From the NCBI RefSeq assembly GCF_003996965.1, contig NZ_QWDM01000010.1, forward strand, positions 62,001 to 126,000: DNA of 64,000 nt, in the 5' to 3' direction. A model generated the notes under the pieces. That model worked only from the letters and a program-made list of their open reading frames with translations. It made no database searches and had not been told where the DNA came from. The translations under genes and the position numbers were made by a program. Of this stretch, positions 33,664 to 42,933 are shown piece after piece (positions within the stretch are counted from its first letter, which is position 1; every line of letters starts with the position of its first letter). This stretch comes from Flavobacterium cupreum. GTDB taxonomy: Bacteria > Bacteroidota > Bacteroidia > Flavobacteriales > Flavobacteriaceae.

Positions 33664-35123
33664 AAATACTGAAAGACATATTATACAAAGTAGCTATTGA
33701 ATCTGTAACGGGTTCAACGGATATCGATATACATAAAATTGAGTTTGACTCCAGAAAAATCGAAGAAAAAGACGTTTTTGTAGCCATTCGCGGATCACTT
33801 TCCAATGGTCATGATTTTATTGAAAAAGCAATTCAGTTAGGGGCTGTTGCTGTTATTTGCGACGAGTTGCCGGAAAAACTTGAAAAAGGGATTACTTATA
33901 TAAAAGTTGCAGATACCAATTCGGCTTTGGCTTTTATGGCCGCTAATTATTTCGGAAATCCTTCCGAAAAATTAAAATTAGTAGGGGTAACCGGTACAAA
34001 CGGAAAAACAACGATTGCTTCCTTATTGTTTCAATTGTTTGAAAAAGCAGGTTTTAAAGTTGGTTTGTTGTCGACCGTAAAAATCATGGTAGATCAAACG
34101 GAATATAAGGCTACACATACCACTCCGGATTCAATTACCATCAATCATTATCTGAACGAAATGATTGAAGCGGGCGTAACACATTGTTTTATGGAAGTGA
34201 GTTCACACGGAATTCATCAAAAGAGAACAGAAGCGTTGCATTTTGTGGGTGGGATTTTCACGAATCTGTCGCACGATCATCTGGATTACCATCCGACTTT
34301 CGCAGAATACAGAGATGTAAAAAAATCGTTTTTTGATTCACTGCCCAAAACAGCTTTTGCGTTATCCAATAGTGATGACAAAAATGGGGCTGTAATGCTG
34401 CAAAATACAGTTGCCAGAAAATTTACCTATGCCTTAAAATCGTATGCTGATTTTAAAGCACAGATTTTAGAAAGTCAGTTATCCGGTTTACTGTTAAAAG
34501 TAAATGATAATGAAGTTTGGGTAAAACTAATCGGAACTTTCAACGCATACAACGTTCTGGCGATATACGGAACTGCCGTAGAGCTGGGAATGGATAGTCT
34601 CGAGGCGTTGCGTTTACTCTCTGATTTAGAGAGTGTTTCGGGGCGTTTTCAGTACATAGTTTCAGAAGGAAATATTACCGCGATCGTCGATTACGCACAT
34701 ACACCGGATGCTTTGGACAATGTTTTAAAGACCATTAACGATATCCGTACCAAAAACGAACAATTAATCACAGTTGTCGGCTGTGGGGGAAATAGGGATA
34801 AAACAAAAAGACCAATTATGGCAAAGATTGCGACAGATCTTAGTGATAAAGCAATTTTAACGTCTGATAATCCAAGAAATGAAGATCCGGAAGTGATTTT
34901 AGATGAAATGGAAAAAGGCGTTGAGGCCCATAATTATAAAAAAGTATTACGAATTACCGATCGAAAACAAGCCATCAAAACAGCTTGTCAATTGGCTCAG
35001 CCCAATGATATTATCCTGATTGCAGGAAAAGGCCATGAAACCTATCAGGAAATAAATGGTGTTCGCCATCATTTCGACGATATGGAAACCGTGAAAGAAA
35101 TTTTAAATCAACTAGGGAAGTAA
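33660..35123 (+). CDS. murE: UDP-MurNAc-L-Ala-D-Glu:meso-diaminopimelate ligase
   Basis: A 487-residue Mur ligase starting at GTG, which overlaps the ftsI stop (GTGA). ATP loop VTGTNGKTT (110-118); THTTPDS and EVSSHGIHQKR form the UDP-MurNAc-dipeptide site; DNPR at 403-406 is the signature for meso-diaminopimelate rather than lysine. It adds the third stem-peptide residue, implying a DAP-type peptidoglycan suitable for the L,D-transpeptidases at 1-4 kb. Confidence 0.97.
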   Translation: MKILKDILYKVAIESVTGSTDIDIHKIEFDSRKIEEKDVFVAIRGSLSNGHDFIEKAIQLGAVAVICDELPEKLEKGITYIKVADTNSALAFMAANYFGNPSEKLKLVGVTGTNGKTTIASLLFQLFEKAGFKVGLLSTVKIMVDQTEYKATHTTPDSITINHYLNEMIEAGVTHCFMEVSSHGIHQKRTEALHFVGGIFTNLSHDHLDYHPTFAEYRDVKKSFFDSLPKTAFALSNSDDKNGAVMLQNTVARKFTYALKSYADFKAQILESQLSGLLLKVNDNEVWVKLIGTFNAYNVLAIYGTAVELGMDSLEALRLLSDLESVSGRFQYIVSEGNITAIVDYAHTPDALDNVLKTINDIRTKNEQLITVVGCGGNRDKTKRPIMAKIATDLSDKAILTSDNPRNEDPEVILDEMEKGVEAHNYKKVLRITDRKQAIKTACQLAQPNDIILIAGKGHETYQEINGVRHHFDDMETVKEILNQLGK

Positions 35124-35145
35124 CAAAATAAAAATTTCAATTTTC

Positions 35146-35185
35146 AAATTCCAAAATCCAATTGAATCGTTGGGATTTGGGATTT
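35146..35185. repeat. AAATTCC/AAATCCC-type palindrome between murE and mraY
   Basis: Arms at 35146-35161 and 35170-35185 pair at 13 of 16 positions around an 8-base loop. It belongs to the same loose family as the palindromes at 28049 and 47182, but has no T tract and sits inside the dcw operon. Confidence 0.6.
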
Positions 35186-35234
35186 TAAAAATTGGAGTTT
35201 AAGTTTCAAAAACGAAATTTAAAATAAAAGATAT

Positions 35235-36464
35235 ATGCTATACTATTTATTTGAATATTTAGACAAAACATTAGACATACCTGGGACAGGTGTTTTTCAG
35301 TACATCACTTTCAGATCGGCTTTGGCATTGATGCTTTCGCTGCTTTTATCTACGATTTACGGGAAAAGAATCATCAACTTTTTGCGCAAACAGCAAGTGG
35401 GTGAAACCGTTCGGGAGTTAGGTCTGGCAGGTCAGAATGAAAAAGCGGGAACCCCGACAATGGGAGGGCTGATTATCATTTTCGCCACACTGGTGCCTGT
35501 TTTGTTATTTGCACGTCTGCATAATATTTACATCGTACTGCTTATCGTAACGACCCTTTGGATGGGGATAATTGGTTTCGTGGATGATTATATTAAAATA
35601 TTCAAAAAAGACAAACAAGGACTGAAAGGAATTTTTAAAGTTATCGGTCAGGTAGGTTTAGGGATTATTGTAGGAGCGGTATTGTATTTCAATCCTGCCG
35701 TGACAGTGCGAACAGATACCGCAAGAACAGATATTTACAAAAATGTCAATACGACAGTGGTTTTGCCTGCACCGGTCGAAGAAAAATCAACCGCAACAAC
35801 AATTCCTTTTGTTAAAAATAATGAGTTTGATTATGCTGAAATCTTAGCTTTTACAGGAGAAGGATATGAGAAATGGGCGTGGCTGATTTTTATTCCGGTC
35901 GTTATTTTTATCATCACTGCTGTTTCTAACGGAGCTAATTTAACGGATGGAATTGACGGACTCGCCGCTGGAACCTCGGCCATATCGGTTCTGGCGCTGG
36001 GGATATTTACGTTTGTTTCCGGAAATATAATTTTTTCAAATTATCTCAATATCATGTACATCCCCAATTCGGGAGAAATGACGGTTTTTATATCGGCTTT
36101 TGTTGGTGCACTGATCGGATTTCTTTGGTACAATTCGTATCCCGCCTCTGTTTTTATGGGAGATACAGGAAGTTTAACCATTGGAGGAATCATTGCCGTT
36201 TTGGCCATTGCAGTTCGTAAAGAACTATTGATTCCGCTTTTGTGTGGAATCTTTTTGGTCGAAAATTTCTCAGTGGTTTTGCAGGTGAGTTATTTCAAAT
36301 TTACCAAAAAACGTTTCGGCGAAGGCCGCAGGATTTTCCTGATGTCACCCTTGCACCATCACTATCAGAAAAAGGGATATCATGAAAGTAAAATTGTGAC
36401 CCGATTCTGGATTGTTGCGATCATGCTAGCCATTTTGTCAATCGTTACCTTAAAATTAAGATAG
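35235..36464 (+). CDS. mraY: Phospho-MurNAc-pentapeptide transferase MraY
   Basis: A 409-residue membrane enzyme of about ten helices that makes lipid I from UDP-MurNAc-pentapeptide and undecaprenyl phosphate. GTPTMGG, GFVDDYIKI (catalytic Asp pair), NGANLTDGIDGLAAG and FMGDTGSL are family motifs, and PLHHHYQKKG is the HHH cytoplasmic loop. At about residues 155-212 there is an extra polar stretch (TARTDIYKNVNTTVVLPAP) absent from the 360-residue E. coli enzyme; similar insertions occur in other Bacteroidota. Confidence 0.96.
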   Translation: MLYYLFEYLDKTLDIPGTGVFQYITFRSALALMLSLLLSTIYGKRIINFLRKQQVGETVRELGLAGQNEKAGTPTMGGLIIIFATLVPVLLFARLHNIYIVLLIVTTLWMGIIGFVDDYIKIFKKDKQGLKGIFKVIGQVGLGIIVGAVLYFNPAVTVRTDTARTDIYKNVNTTVVLPAPVEEKSTATTIPFVKNNEFDYAEILAFTGEGYEKWAWLIFIPVVIFIITAVSNGANLTDGIDGLAAGTSAISVLALGIFTFVSGNIIFSNYLNIMYIPNSGEMTVFISAFVGALIGFLWYNSYPASVFMGDTGSLTIGGIIAVLAIAVRKELLIPLLCGIFLVENFSVVLQVSYFKFTKKRFGEGRRIFLMSPLHHHYQKKGYHESKIVTRFWIVAIMLAILSIVTLKLR

Positions 36465-37796
36465 ATGAGACTGGTAGTATTAGGAGGAGGAGAAAGTGGT
36501 GTAGGTACCGCTATTCTCGGAAAGAAAAAAGGGTATGATGTTTTTGTATCTGATTTCGGAAAAATAAAAGAAAACTACAAAGAAGTTCTTATCATTAACG
36601 GGATTGCATGGGAAGAAGAACAGCATACCGAAGACCTGATCCTGAATGCCGATGTGGTTATGAAAAGCCCTGGAATTCCGGATAAATCGCCTATAGTAAA
36701 AAAACTGACAGAAGCCGGAGTCAGCGTGATTTCGGAAATTGAGTTTGCTAAACCTTTCACGGAAGCTTTGACGATTGGAATTACCGGAAGTAATGGTAAA
36801 ACAACCACAACAATGCTCACGCACCATCTGCTGAAATCAGCAGGATTGAATGTTGGTTTAGGAGGGAACATCGGAAAAAGTTTTGCCTGGCAGGTAGCCG
36901 ACAATAAATTCGACGCCTATGTGCTTGAGCTAAGCAGTTTTCAGCTTGACGGAATTGTAGCATACAGGCCTGATATTGCCATAATTACGAATATTAGTCC
37001 GGATCATTTAGACCGGTACGAATATAAATATCAAAATTACATCGATTCAAAGTTTCGAATAACAATGAATCAGACCGAAAGCGATTACCTTATTTACGAT
37101 GCAGATGATGAGGCAATTGCAGAATGGTTAAAAAATAACAAAACAAAAGCAAAATTAATTCCTTTCTCATTGTCTAAAAAATTCGATGAAGGGGCTTCTA
37201 TAAATAACAACAAAATGGAAATAAAGATCAACCAAGAAGAGTTTACAATGGAAACAGAATACATTGCGTTAGAAGGAAAACATAACATGAAAAACGCAAT
37301 GGCAGCAAGCTCTGTAGCAAAATTGATGCAAATTAGAAATGCAACAATACGCGAAAGTTTATCTAATTTTCAAGGTGTCGAACACCGTTTGGAAAAAGTA
37401 TTAAAAATTCAGAATGTACAATACATCAACGATTCGAAAGCAACAAATGTAAATGCTACATTCTTTGCCTTAGACAGCATGAACGTTCCAACAGTATGGA
37501 TTGTAGGCGGAGTCGATAAAGGAAATGATTACAATGAGCTGATGTCACTAGTTCGCGAAAAGGTAAAAGCAATTATTTGCCTTGGAGTTGATAACCGCAA
37601 AATTATTGAAGCTTTTGGAAATGTTGTAGACATCATGGTCGAAGTAAACAATATGAGCGATGCCGTAAAAACAGCACAACGCCTTACTGAAAAAGGAGAT
37701 ACCGTATTATTGTCCCCAGCCTGCGCCAGTTTCGATTTATTCGAAAACTACGAAGATCGTGGAAAGCAGTTTAAGCAAGCGGTTCATAACTTGTAA
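36465..37796 (+). CDS. murD: UDP-MurNAc-L-alanine:D-glutamate ligase
   Basis: A 443-residue Mur ligase that starts the base after the mraY stop. ATP loop GITGSNGKTTT (105-115); SPGIP for the UDP site; ELSSFQLD and NISPDHLDRY for metal and substrate binding; INDSKATN and HRLEKV in the C-terminal domain. It adds D-Glu to UDP-MurNAc-L-Ala. Its stop codon lies within the left arm of the inverted repeat that bounds the following four-helix-bundle gene. Confidence 0.97.
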   Translation: MRLVVLGGGESGVGTAILGKKKGYDVFVSDFGKIKENYKEVLIINGIAWEEEQHTEDLILNADVVMKSPGIPDKSPIVKKLTEAGVSVISEIEFAKPFTEALTIGITGSNGKTTTTMLTHHLLKSAGLNVGLGGNIGKSFAWQVADNKFDAYVLELSSFQLDGIVAYRPDIAIITNISPDHLDRYEYKYQNYIDSKFRITMNQTESDYLIYDADDEAIAEWLKNNKTKAKLIPFSLSKKFDEGASINNNKMEIKINQEEFTMETEYIALEGKHNMKNAMAASSVAKLMQIRNATIRESLSNFQGVEHRLEKVLKIQNVQYINDSKATNVNATFFALDSMNVPTVWIVGGVDKGNDYNELMSLVREKVKAIICLGVDNRKIIEAFGNVVDIMVEVNNMSDAVKTAQRLTEKGDTVLLSPACASFDLFENYEDRGKQFKQAVHNL

Positions 37797-37826
37797 TTTT
37801 AGATTTCTGATTTCTGATTTTAGATT
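37795..37826 (+). repeat. Left inverted repeat of the four-helix-bundle cassette
   Basis: Thirty-two bases starting at the last two bases of the murD stop. It pairs with 38243-38267 over 25 bases if one copy of a tandem 7-base unit (TTCTGAT) is skipped. Confidence 0.8.
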
Positions 37827-37863
37827 GTTTTCTAAACTTTGAAATCAAAAAAAAGTTTTTGAG

Positions 37864-38238
37864 ATGACGACTGAGGAGATGAAGGTGAGGACAAAAAAGT
37901 TCTCTTTGAAGATAATTGATTTAGCTGAAAAATTACCTGTTACATACGTTGTAAAAGTAATTGCAAATCAAATTGTGAGAAGTGGTACATCTGTAGGAGC
38001 TAATTATCGGGTAGTTTGCAGAGCAAGAAGTGATAAAGAATTTGTTGCTAAAATGAATATCGTTTTAGAGGAAGCGGACGAAACTTTATTTTGGTTAGAG
38101 ATTATAAAAGAAAAGAATTGGAGTGATAAATCAGAGTTAGAAATAATCCTGAAAGAAGAAAATGAGTTAACAGCTATTTTCGTCAGCAGTTTAAAAACAG
38201 TAAACAATAGAATTAATAATATAAAACCGAAGGTTTAA
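37864..38238 (+). CDS. Four-helix-bundle protein (23S rRNA intervening-sequence family)
   Basis: A 124-residue protein of four amphipathic helices. VIANQIVRSGTSVGANYRVV, then ARSDKEFVAKMNIVLEEADE and WLEIIKE are hallmarks of the family encoded in 23S rRNA intervening sequences (TIGR02436-type, related in fold to the Avd proteins of diversity-generating retroelements). No function is established for the stand-alone members. It splits murD from ftsW, is co-oriented with them, and is bounded by near-identical inverted repeats that touch both neighbouring genes. No reverse transcriptase or transposase lies nearby. Confidence 0.9.
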   Translation: MTTEEMKVRTKKFSLKIIDLAEKLPVTYVVKVIANQIVRSGTSVGANYRVVCRARSDKEFVAKMNIVLEEADETLFWLEIIKEKNWSDKSELEIILKEENELTAIFVSSLKTVNNRINNIKPKV

Positions 38239-38242
38239 GAAT

Positions 38243-38267
38243 AATCTAAAATCAGAAATCTAAAATT
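38243..38267 (-). repeat. Right inverted repeat of the four-helix-bundle cassette
   Basis: Twenty-five bases (AATCTAAAATCAGAAATCTA then AAATT) ending one base before the ftsW ATG; complementary to the left arm at 37795-37826 apart from a 7-base duplication there. Confidence 0.8.
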
Positions 38268-39566
38268 ATGAAAGAGCTGGTAAACAAACTAAAAGGAGAT
38301 AGGGTAATATGGTCATTCGTGGCTTTATTGGCGCTGTTTTCGTTTATGCCTGTTTTTAGTGCGAGTAGTAATCTGGCCTATATTGGTCACGGAACCGGAA
38401 ACACGCTGGGGTATCTGGTCAAACATCTGGCACATATTTGTATCGGATTCCTGATTATCTATTGGGTTCATAAAGTGCCGTACCATTATTTCAGGGCCAT
38501 TTCAAAGATAGCATTGCCGGTTGTCTGGATTTTGCTGTTGTATACGTTGCTGAAAGGAACCGTAATTGCCGGGGCAAATGCAAGTCGTTGGATTCAGGTG
38601 CCGTTTATCGGAATCACGTTTCAGACATCAACGCTGGCCTCTATTGTTTTGTTCATTTATGTGGCGCGTTATTTGTCAAAAACAAAACAAGAAAACGAGC
38701 CGTTTCAGACGTCGTTAGTACAGCTTTGGGTTCCGGTTTTTATAACCTTAGCCTTGATCTTGCCGGCGAATTTCTCTACCACCGCATTGATTTTTTCGAT
38801 GGTGATTATGCTGACATTTATAGGGAAATATCCAATAAAATACATAGCATTTATCATAGGGTCAGGAGTAGCCATGCTGTTGTTTTTCCTTCTGATTGCA
38901 AAAGCATTTCCGGAATCGCGATTTTTCAGCAGGGTAGGAACCTGGGGAAGCCGTATTGAAAACTTTACGACAGATAAACCCGATGAAGATGATTATCAGA
39001 TTGAAAAAGCAAAAATCGCCATTGCATCCGGAAGATTCGGAGGTTTAGGACCCGGAAAAAGCGTTCAGAAGAACTTTTTGCCGCAATCCTCTTCCGATTT
39101 TATCTATGCCATTGTTGTGGAAGAATATGGTTTAGTTGGCGGGGTTTCGATCTTGCTGCTGTATTTATTGTTATTGTTCCGATTTGTGATCGCTTCGCAT
39201 AAAGCCAATACATTATTTGGGAAATTAGTCGTCGTCGGACTCGGTTTTCCGATGATCTTTCAGGCGATGATCAATATGGCGGTTGCAGTTGAATTACTGC
39301 CGGTAACAGGGCAGACACTTCCGTTGATCAGTAGTGGAGGTAGTTCCATCTGGATGACCTGTTTTTCGCTCGGAATTATCATTAGCGTGACCAAAAAAGA
39401 CGAAGAAATTGTAGAACAAGAACTGGAAAAGGAAAGAAGAAAAGAAGCACTTCAAAGACTGATAGATAAAGAACTGGCCGAAGAAGATTTGCCCTTGATG
39501 AAAGAGAAGAAATATATGAAGAAGAACAAATGTATTCCATTGCCGATAATTCCGGAAATCCGATGA
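38268..39566 (+). CDS. ftsW: Septal peptidoglycan glycosyltransferase FtsW
   Basis: A 432-residue SEDS-family protein with about ten membrane helices. NASRWIQVPFIGITFQTS, the large periplasmic loop (GGLGPGKSVQKNFLPQSSSD), and LPLISSGGSSIWM match FtsW/RodA. It polymerises lipid II at the septum with FtsI. A charged C-terminal tail of about 55 residues (EEIVEQELEKERRKEALQRL) is predicted to be a cytoplasmic helix. The start immediately follows the right inverted repeat of the cassette. Confidence 0.95.
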   Translation: MKELVNKLKGDRVIWSFVALLALFSFMPVFSASSNLAYIGHGTGNTLGYLVKHLAHICIGFLIIYWVHKVPYHYFRAISKIALPVVWILLLYTLLKGTVIAGANASRWIQVPFIGITFQTSTLASIVLFIYVARYLSKTKQENEPFQTSLVQLWVPVFITLALILPANFSTTALIFSMVIMLTFIGKYPIKYIAFIIGSGVAMLLFFLLIAKAFPESRFFSRVGTWGSRIENFTTDKPDEDDYQIEKAKIAIASGRFGGLGPGKSVQKNFLPQSSSDFIYAIVVEEYGLVGGVSILLLYLLLLFRFVIASHKANTLFGKLVVVGLGFPMIFQAMINMAVAVELLPVTGQTLPLISSGGSSIWMTCFSLGIIISVTKKDEEIVEQELEKERRKEALQRLIDKELAEEDLPLMKEKKYMKKNKCIPLPIIPEIR

Positions 39567-39628
39567 ATGCAGTTTTAAACAAATAAGATTAAAAAGAATA
39601 ATTTTTAGAGCGAATAACTTTTAAAAAT

Positions 39629-40714
39629 ATGGCAAATTATAAATTCATATTAAGTGGCGGCGGAACAGGAGGACACATCTATCCTGCTATCGCTATTGCT
39701 AATGAATTAAAAGCACAATTTCCTGATGCAGAGTTCCTTTTTGTCGGGGCTAAGGATAAAATGGAAATGCAGAAAGTGCCTCAGGCAGGTTATGAGATAA
39801 AAGGCCTTTGGATCGCTGGTTTGCAAAGAAAATTAACATTGCAGAATTTGATGTTTCCTCTAAAACTGGCAACAAGTTTGCTGGAGTCCAGACGAATCAT
39901 CAGACAATTCAAACCAAATGTGGTAATAGGAACGGGAGGATTTGCGAGCGGCCCTTTATTGCAGGCAGCCGGAGGAGCAGGAATTCCCACAGTAATCCAG
40001 GAACAAAATTCATTCCCGGGAATTACCAATAAATTGCTGAGTAAAAAAGCGAATGCAATTTGTGTGGCCTATGAAAATTTAGAACGTTTTTTTCCTAAAG
40101 AAAAAATCATTCTGACCGGAAATCCTGTTCGTCAGGATTTAATAGATATCGACAGCAAACGTGATGAAGCAATCGCTTTTTACGGTTTAGATCCGGACAA
40201 AAAGACATTATTGGTTTTAGGCGGAAGTTTAGGAGCCAGAAGAGTCAATCAGTTGATCGAGAAAGAATTGCAAAGTTTTCTTGCGCAGGACGTTCAGATC
40301 ATCTGGCAATGCGGAAAATTATATTTTGAGGATTATAAAAAACACGCTCAGCAGAACGTAAGGGTGGTTGATTTTATTGAAAGAATGGATTTTGTGTACG
40401 CTGCGGCAGATGTGATCATTTCACGTGCAGGAGCCTCATCCGTTTCAGAATTATGTATTGTTGGAAAACCGGTTATATTTATTCCGTCACCTAATGTAGC
40501 CGAAGACCATCAGACCAAAAATGCACAGGCCATTGTAGAGGCAAAAGGAGCGATTTTGCTGAAAGAATCAGAACTGGACAGTCAGTTTAGTATTGTTTTT
40601 GAAGCTTTGGTGAAAGATCATGGCAAACAAAAACAATTGAGTGATAACATCAAAAAACTGGCGATGCCAAATGCTACGAAAGTTATTGTAGATCAGATTA
40701 AAAAGTTGTTATAA
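39629..40714 (+). CDS. murG: UDP-GlcNAc:lipid I N-acetylglucosaminyltransferase MurG
   Basis: A 361-residue glycosyltransferase of the GT-B fold (GT28). SGGGTGGHIYPA (9-20) is the N-terminal acceptor loop, GTGGFASGPLL a second G-loop, LVLGGSLGARRVN and SRAGASSVSELCIVGKP the UDP-GlcNAc site. It converts lipid I to lipid II at the inner membrane face. Confidence 0.97.
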   Translation: MANYKFILSGGGTGGHIYPAIAIANELKAQFPDAEFLFVGAKDKMEMQKVPQAGYEIKGLWIAGLQRKLTLQNLMFPLKLATSLLESRRIIRQFKPNVVIGTGGFASGPLLQAAGGAGIPTVIQEQNSFPGITNKLLSKKANAICVAYENLERFFPKEKIILTGNPVRQDLIDIDSKRDEAIAFYGLDPDKKTLLVLGGSLGARRVNQLIEKELQSFLAQDVQIIWQCGKLYFEDYKKHAQQNVRVVDFIERMDFVYAAADVIISRAGASSVSELCIVGKPVIFIPSPNVAEDHQTKNAQAIVEAKGAILLKESELDSQFSIVFEALVKDHGKQKQLSDNIKKLAMPNATKVIVDQIKKLL

Positions 40715-40868
40715 TGTAACTTTTTATAATAATTATAGAACATCAAAGGAATTGAACTATGTTATTTTAGGCATTTTTGATTCATAAGCAAAAGAAAATA
40801 CAAAGGCTTAAGGACTAGTTTTTTATAAAATATAAAGCGCTGGTTTTAAGCTGAAAACATAAATTGAA

Positions 40869-42218
40869 ATGAATTTAAATCAAATACAAAACGTTTATTT
40901 TATTGGTATTGGAGGCATCGGAATGAGTGCGCTGGCCCGTTATTTCAAATATATCGGGAAACAGGTTTCAGGATACGATAAAACGCCGTCAATGCTGACA
41001 GATGAGTTGATTGAAAGTGGTATTGCTATTCATTTTGAAGATAATATAAGCTTGATTCCGAGCGATTATTACGTCGAGAATACTTTAGTGATTTTCACGC
41101 CTGCTGTGCCTAAAACGCATTCCGAATGGAATTTTTTCATCGAAAGACATTACGAGGTTAAAAAGCGTGCTGAAGTTTTAGGGATTATTACAAAAGATAC
41201 TTTTTGTTTTGCTGTTGCAGGAACGCACGGAAAAACAACAACCTCAAGCATTTTGGGACATATTTTGCATGAAAGCGGTGCTGATGTTACCGCTTTTGTG
41301 GGTGGAATTGTAGAAAACTACAACTCTAATTTAATCGGAAACGGAAAAACCGTTACTGTGGTGGAAGCAGATGAGTTCGACAGATCGTTTCTGCACCTGC
41401 ATCCCGATATTGCCTGCATCACATCGATGGATGCGGATCATCTGGATATTTACGGTACGAGTGAGGCTATAGAAGCTTCGTTTGTAGAATTTGCTTCAAA
41501 AGTTGAGGATAAAAATAAATTGTTTATAACCAAAGATTTGCCCCTGGAAGGCGTTCAGTGTGCTATAAATGAAGAGGCTGTGTACAAAGCCTTCAATGTT
41601 CGAATAGAAAATGCCAATTATGTTTTTGATGTGCAGACGCCAACAGAAACAATAGAAAATTTACGTTTTGGATTGCCTGGCAAACACAATCTTATGAATG
41701 GATTGATGGCTATTGCAATGGCCAAAACTTTTGGTACCCCGACCGAGGCTATCGCAAGGGCTATTGGCTCTTTCAATGGAATCAGAAGACGTTTTTCGTA
41801 TCAGATCAAGACAGACCAATTGGTTTATATAGATGATTATGCCCATCATCCGACAGAAATAAATGCAGTGCATCAGGCGGTTAGGGAATTATATCCGAAT
41901 CGTAAGGTACTGGCGATTTTTCAGCCGCATTTATTCAGCAGGACACGAGATTTTGCTGACGGATTTGCTGAAAGCTTATCTGCGTTTGACGAAGTGTTTT
42001 TAATGGATATTTACCCGGCACGCGAGCTTCCGATGGAAGGGATTACATCAGAGTGGCTGTTAGGTAAAATGACAAATCCAAACAAAAGAATTGTTGCAAA
42101 AAGTGATTTATTAGCGTCCATCGAAGCCAGTGATGCGCCAATAATTGTGACAATAGGAGCTGGTGATATTGGTGAAATGGTTCCGTCAATTAAAAAAATG
42201 CTAAATGAAAATATTTAA
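40869..42218 (+). CDS. murC: UDP-MurNAc:L-alanine ligase
   Basis: A 449-residue Mur ligase. IGIGGIGMSALARY is the UDP-MurNAc Rossmann start, AVAGTHGKTTTSS (115-127) the ATP loop, EADEFDRSFLHLHPD the metal site, YIDDYAHHPTEINAV and FQPHLFSRTRDF the C-terminal domain. It commits UDP-MurNAc to peptide addition. A 154-base spacer separates it from murG. Its end overlaps ftsQ by 14 bases. Confidence 0.97.
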   Translation: MNLNQIQNVYFIGIGGIGMSALARYFKYIGKQVSGYDKTPSMLTDELIESGIAIHFEDNISLIPSDYYVENTLVIFTPAVPKTHSEWNFFIERHYEVKKRAEVLGIITKDTFCFAVAGTHGKTTTSSILGHILHESGADVTAFVGGIVENYNSNLIGNGKTVTVVEADEFDRSFLHLHPDIACITSMDADHLDIYGTSEAIEASFVEFASKVEDKNKLFITKDLPLEGVQCAINEEAVYKAFNVRIENANYVFDVQTPTETIENLRFGLPGKHNLMNGLMAIAMAKTFGTPTEAIARAIGSFNGIRRRFSYQIKTDQLVYIDDYAHHPTEINAVHQAVRELYPNRKVLAIFQPHLFSRTRDFADGFAESLSAFDEVFLMDIYPARELPMEGITSEWLLGKMTNPNKRIVAKSDLLASIEASDAPIIVTIGAGDIGEMVPSIKKMLNENI

Positions 42219-42927
42219 TTGGACAAATATTCGGTTACTTCTCATTTTTGTGGTCGTACTTTTTTTGTATTCGTTTGCACAGCATCGAAACGGGAATAGA
42301 AAACTGAAGAAATCGGCTGTTGTTTTTGTAGGAGAAAATACACTGTTTGTAAAGCCTGAAACGGTTAATAAATTGTTGATAGAAAATAAAACAGACGCTT
42401 CCAGTATCCGAAAAGATGAAGTAGATTTGAATAAGATAGAAAAAAACCTCGATACGCAGGACATGATTGAAAAGTCAGACGTTTTTGTAAGTATCGATGG
42501 TGTTCTGAAAGCGGTAGTAAAACAGAAGACTCCGATCGCCCGTATTTACGATGGCGACCGGTCTTTTTATATTGACTATGAGGGAAATAAAATGCCTTTG
42601 TCGGACAATTTTACGGCGCGGGTTCCGCTTGTTTCCGGGGCAATAAATAAAAAAAATAACGAAGATTTAGCTACGCTGTTTCGCACAATTTATGACGATG
42701 CGTTTTTGAAAAAAAACATCATTGCAATTCAAATTATGCCTAATGGTAGCTTAAAAATGTTTAACAGAAATTATAATTACTTCATCGATTTTGGCCGAAC
42801 GATGAATGTTGATAAGAAATTCAGAAACTATAAAGCCTTTTTTCAAAAAGCAGTTTTAGATAGTTCGTTATACAATTACAAAAAAATTGACCTTAGGTTT
42901 ACGGAACAAGTAGTTTGCACAAAATAA
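42205..42927 (+). CDS. ftsQ: Cell division protein FtsQ/DivIB
   Basis: A 240-residue bitopic protein: membrane helix at about residues 8-24 (IRLLLIFVVVLFLYSFA), then a POTRA-like domain (SAVVFVGENTLFVKPETVNK to DVFVSIDGVLKAVVKQKTPI) and a beta domain ending YKKIDLRFTEQVVCTK, the conserved FtsQ C-terminal strand. It links early and late divisome proteins with FtsL/FtsB. The identity is supported by its place between murC and ftsA. Confidence 0.92.
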   Translation: MKIFNWTNIRLLLIFVVVLFLYSFAQHRNGNRKLKKSAVVFVGENTLFVKPETVNKLLIENKTDASSIRKDEVDLNKIEKNLDTQDMIEKSDVFVSIDGVLKAVVKQKTPIARIYDGDRSFYIDYEGNKMPLSDNFTARVPLVSGAINKKNNEDLATLFRTIYDDAFLKKNIIAIQIMPNGSLKMFNRNYNYFIDFGRTMNVDKKFRNYKAFFQKAVLDSSLYNYKKIDLRFTEQVVCTK

Positions 42928-42933
42928 TAGAAA

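Noticed and set aside
36480..36904. Two long minus-strand frames opposite murD
   Set aside because: Both are shadows of the conserved Mur ligase; compositions are not protein-like.
37864..38238. Diversity-generating retroelement
   Set aside because: The four-helix-bundle protein is related to Avd, but no reverse transcriptase, template repeat or variable repeat was found.
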